Assembly: GCA_937973685.1 (NCBI GenBank)
Contig: CALJKJ010000034.1
Location: 1 to 17,685, forward strand
Direction: 5' to 3'
DNA from: an uncultured Flavobacteriales bacterium
GTDB lineage: Bacteria > Bacteroidota > Bacteroidia > Flavobacteriales_D > Crocinitomicaceae
DNA length: 17,685 bases
The first letter of the stretch is position 1; each line of letters opens with the position of its first letter. Position numbers and translations under genes: made by a program. Positions 15,976 to 17,685 of this stretch are shown piece by piece. A model generated the notes under the pieces. That model saw only the letters and a list, made by a program, of their open reading frames with translations, had not been told where the DNA came from and searched no databases.

Positions 15976-16639
15976 AACCGTTCTAATTATTGGTGCTAGC
16001 AAAGGAATTGGCAAAGAATTAATTGATATTTTCGCTAAGGAAACTTACAAAACATATGGTTTTGCGCGCAGTTTTGACGTTTCAGAGACTGAAAATCCTA
16101 AATTATTGCATTTAGATTTAATGAGTAGTTCGTTGAAAGAGGACTTCCAAACCTTAACGAAAGATATTGCTCAAATTGACTATGTCATTTATAATGCTGG
16201 AACAATAGCTGTCAAGCCCTTTTTAGAATTAACGAGAGAAGATATCGCGTCTTGTTACCAAGTAAATATCATGTCTGCTTTTGAAGTATTACAAGTTTGT
16301 ATTCCTAAAATGAAAAAAGGGAGTCACATTGTTTTTATTTCATCGATTGGTGGATTTCAAGGGTCAGTTAAATTTGCTGGTTTATCAGCTTATTCGACTT
16401 CAAAAGCCGCGCTAGTATCTTTAACTGAATTGCTTGCAGAAGAATATAAAGATAGCGGGATAGCTATTAATTGTCTTTGTTTAGGAGCTGTTCAAACTGC
16501 AATGCTAGAACAAGCATTCCCTGGATATCAAGCTCCTCATTCGGCAAAAGAAATGGCAGATTTTATTGCAGATTTCACAATACATTCAGGGAAATTTTTT
16601 CATGGAAAAATTATTCCAGTTTCAATTTCCACTCCTTAA
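15968..16639 (+). CDS. Short-chain dehydrogenase/reductase (classical SDR family)
   Basis: This is an NAD(P)-dependent oxidoreductase of unknown substrate. The 223 residues show a Rossmann fold with the cofactor motif GASKGIG (9-15), the structural NAG (76-78), the catalytic Ser near 125-126 (FISSIGG), and the YxxxK pair Tyr142 and Lys146 (LSAYSTSKAA). INCLCLGAVQTAM (167-179) is the usual post-catalytic segment. At 223 residues it is slightly shorter than the common 240-260. The ATG at 15968 overlaps the last 8 bases of the upstream reductase gene, indicating translational coupling; the in-frame TTG at 15959 is a less likely start. Linkage to the paaE copies suggests, but does not show, a role in aromatic or acyl metabolism. 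Confidence 0.88.
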   Translation: MSKTVLIIGASKGIGKELIDIFAKETYKTYGFARSFDVSETENPKLLHLDLMSSSLKEDFQTLTKDIAQIDYVIYNAGTIAVKPFLELTREDIASCYQVNIMSAFEVLQVCIPKMKKGSHIVFISSIGGFQGSVKFAGLSAYSTSKAALVSLTELLAEEYKDSGIAINCLCLGAVQTAMLEQAFPGYQAPHSAKEMADFIADFTIHSGKFFHGKIIPVSISTP

Positions 16640-16645
16640 AAAATC

Positions 16646-17578
16646 ATGCAATTAGCGTTAGCACCGCTTCAGACTTACACTGATTTTCATTTTTGAAATG
16701 CTATTCATGATGTGTATGGTGGAATTGACAAATTTTATGCACCATATTTGAAGCTCAATAATGATGGTACGATTAAAAACACACCTAAAATTGATATTTT
16801 ACCTGAAAATAATGCGTTAACGAATATCATTCCGCAATTAATGGCATGTAATACAGATGATTTTTTTGTAATGGCAAATTACATTTCAGATCTGGGTTAC
16901 ACCGAACTAAACTGGAATATGGGTTGCCCCTATCCAATGGTTACACGGAAATCGATGGGTGCAGGAATATTAAATCAACCTGATGAATTATTTCGAATGC
17001 TCGATTCCATTTTTCCAAAATTAAACTTGAAATTGGGATTAAAAATGAGAATGGGCATGGACGATACAAGTGATATTCTTGAATTACTTCCACGTTTAAA
17101 TGACTATCCTTTAACTGAAATCATTATTCATGCGCGCAATGCTAAACAACTCTACACTGGAACTTGTGATGTCGATCAATTTAAAAATTGTATTAAACTG
17201 AGTAAACATAAGTTAGTCTATAATGGTGATATCGTTGATTTAGCATCGTTTCAACAGTTACAAAAAGAATTACCATCAATTTCGAATTGGTTTATCGGTC
17301 GCGGAGCTTTAATGAATCCGATGCTTTTCAATGAATTAAAAACAAATCGTGTTTTTAATGACTATGAATACACAAGAAAAATAATTGAACTTTCTGAATA
17401 CTTAGTTACAAGTCTTACATCACATCAAAAAGACAAAGGGTATGCACTCACTAAAATGAAAGCGTACTGGGAATATATATCTATGGGTATTCCAAATGGA
17501 AAAAACTATTATCGTAAACTAAAGAAGATGAATAGCATTATAGATTTCATGGATTATGTAAAATCAGAGATGGCCTAA
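16646..17578 (+). pseudogene. tRNA-dihydrouridine synthase (Dus family), interrupted by an in-frame TGA at codon 17
   Basis: Dus enzymes are FMN enzymes that reduce uridine to dihydrouridine in tRNA. Reading from the ATG at 16646, 6 bases after the dehydrogenase stop, the product begins MQLALAPLQTYTDFHF, then TGA (16694-16696), then NAIHDVYGGIDKFYAPYL. The N-terminal APLQ-x-x-TD FMN loop is the family start, and the stop sits exactly at the Arg that follows Phe in the family (TDxxFR), as one C-to-T or A-to-T change in CGA/AGA would give. Downstream the frame is intact for over 290 codons with all motifs: NMGCP (catalytic Cys94 in restored numbering), LKMRMG, IIHARNAKQLYTG, YNGDI and IGRGALMNP. 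Restarting at GTG 16712 would lose the FMN loop. It may be a recent pseudogene, a base error, or read through at low level. Confidence 0.75.
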
Positions 17579-17631
17579 TCTAGTATAAAAAGAAAACTAA
17601 TTCACAGTAAATAAATTACCTAACTGTTATA

Positions 17632-17670
17632 AACAAAAAAAATCCTGCCACTCAAAGAATGACAGGATTT
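17632..17670 (-). terminator. Minus-strand intrinsic terminator for a gene beyond the right edge
   Basis: AAATCCTG (17640-17647) pairs with CAGGATTT (17663-17670), with a partly paired interior. Read on the minus strand, the hairpin is followed by a run of T's (the A-run at 17635-17642 on the + strand). There is no T-run on the + strand side, so it should end a minus-strand gene lying past 17685. It could also hinder readthrough from the dihydrouridine synthase gene. The 17579-17631 stretch holds nothing else recognisable. Confidence 0.7.
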
Positions 17671-17685
17671 ATAAAAGTGGCATCG

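Noticed and set aside
16694..16696. TGA in the dihydrouridine synthase as selenocysteine or reassigned codon.
   Set aside because: The family residue there is Arg, not Cys, TGA ends another gene in the window, and no hairpin suited to selenocysteine insertion was seen.

Overview
The window looks like chromosomal DNA from a low-GC, gliding-type member of the Bacteroidota, most likely a flavobacterium in the broad sense. A Fluviicola/Crocinitomix-like relative is my guess, not something the sequence proves. The reasons are the gliding-motility genes gldF and gldG, a secreted subtilase with a type IX secretion C-terminal sorting tail, Bacteroidota-type promoter boxes (TAnnTTTG) ahead of several genes, and the near absence of Shine-Dalgarno sequences before start codons. 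The genetic code is standard: genes end mostly in TAA, two in TAG, one in TGA.

Left part (1-4900): the 3' end of gldF, complete gldG and a DUF4340 membrane-anchored protein form a tight + strand operon (gaps of 2-4 bases). They are followed by dnaN (DNA polymerase III sliding clamp), which has its own promoter and a clear intrinsic terminator.

Middle-left (4950-7500): paaA-paaB-paaC-paaD, encoding the phenylacetyl-CoA epoxidase (PaaA catalytic diiron subunit, PaaB, PaaC structural subunit, PaaD maturation factor). paaC starts with TTG, and paaD overlaps paaC by 7 bases. A small haem-c lipoprotein follows from its own promoter.

Middle-right (8000-13770): single genes on alternating strands: pruA-type L-glutamate gamma-semialdehyde dehydrogenase (-), a TPR/transmembrane protein (+), apaG (-, overlapping the TPR gene tail to tail by 38 bases), and a secreted S8 peptidase (+).

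Right part (13800-17580): a compact + strand operon of two tandem, diverged paaE-like reductases, a short-chain dehydrogenase and a tRNA-dihydrouridine synthase. The epoxidase reductase is therefore encoded about 6.3 kb from paaABCD and twice. The dihydrouridine synthase gene has an in-frame TGA at codon 17, where the family has a conserved Arg, while the rest of its frame is intact. A minus-strand terminator at the right edge implies a converging gene just outside the window.

I see no mobile element, CRISPR array, rRNA or tRNA gene, and no gene-free stretch longer than 300 bases. The points most worth following up are the paaE duplication and its separation from paaABCD, and the interrupted dihydrouridine synthase. 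I found no convincing wholly new multi-gene system.
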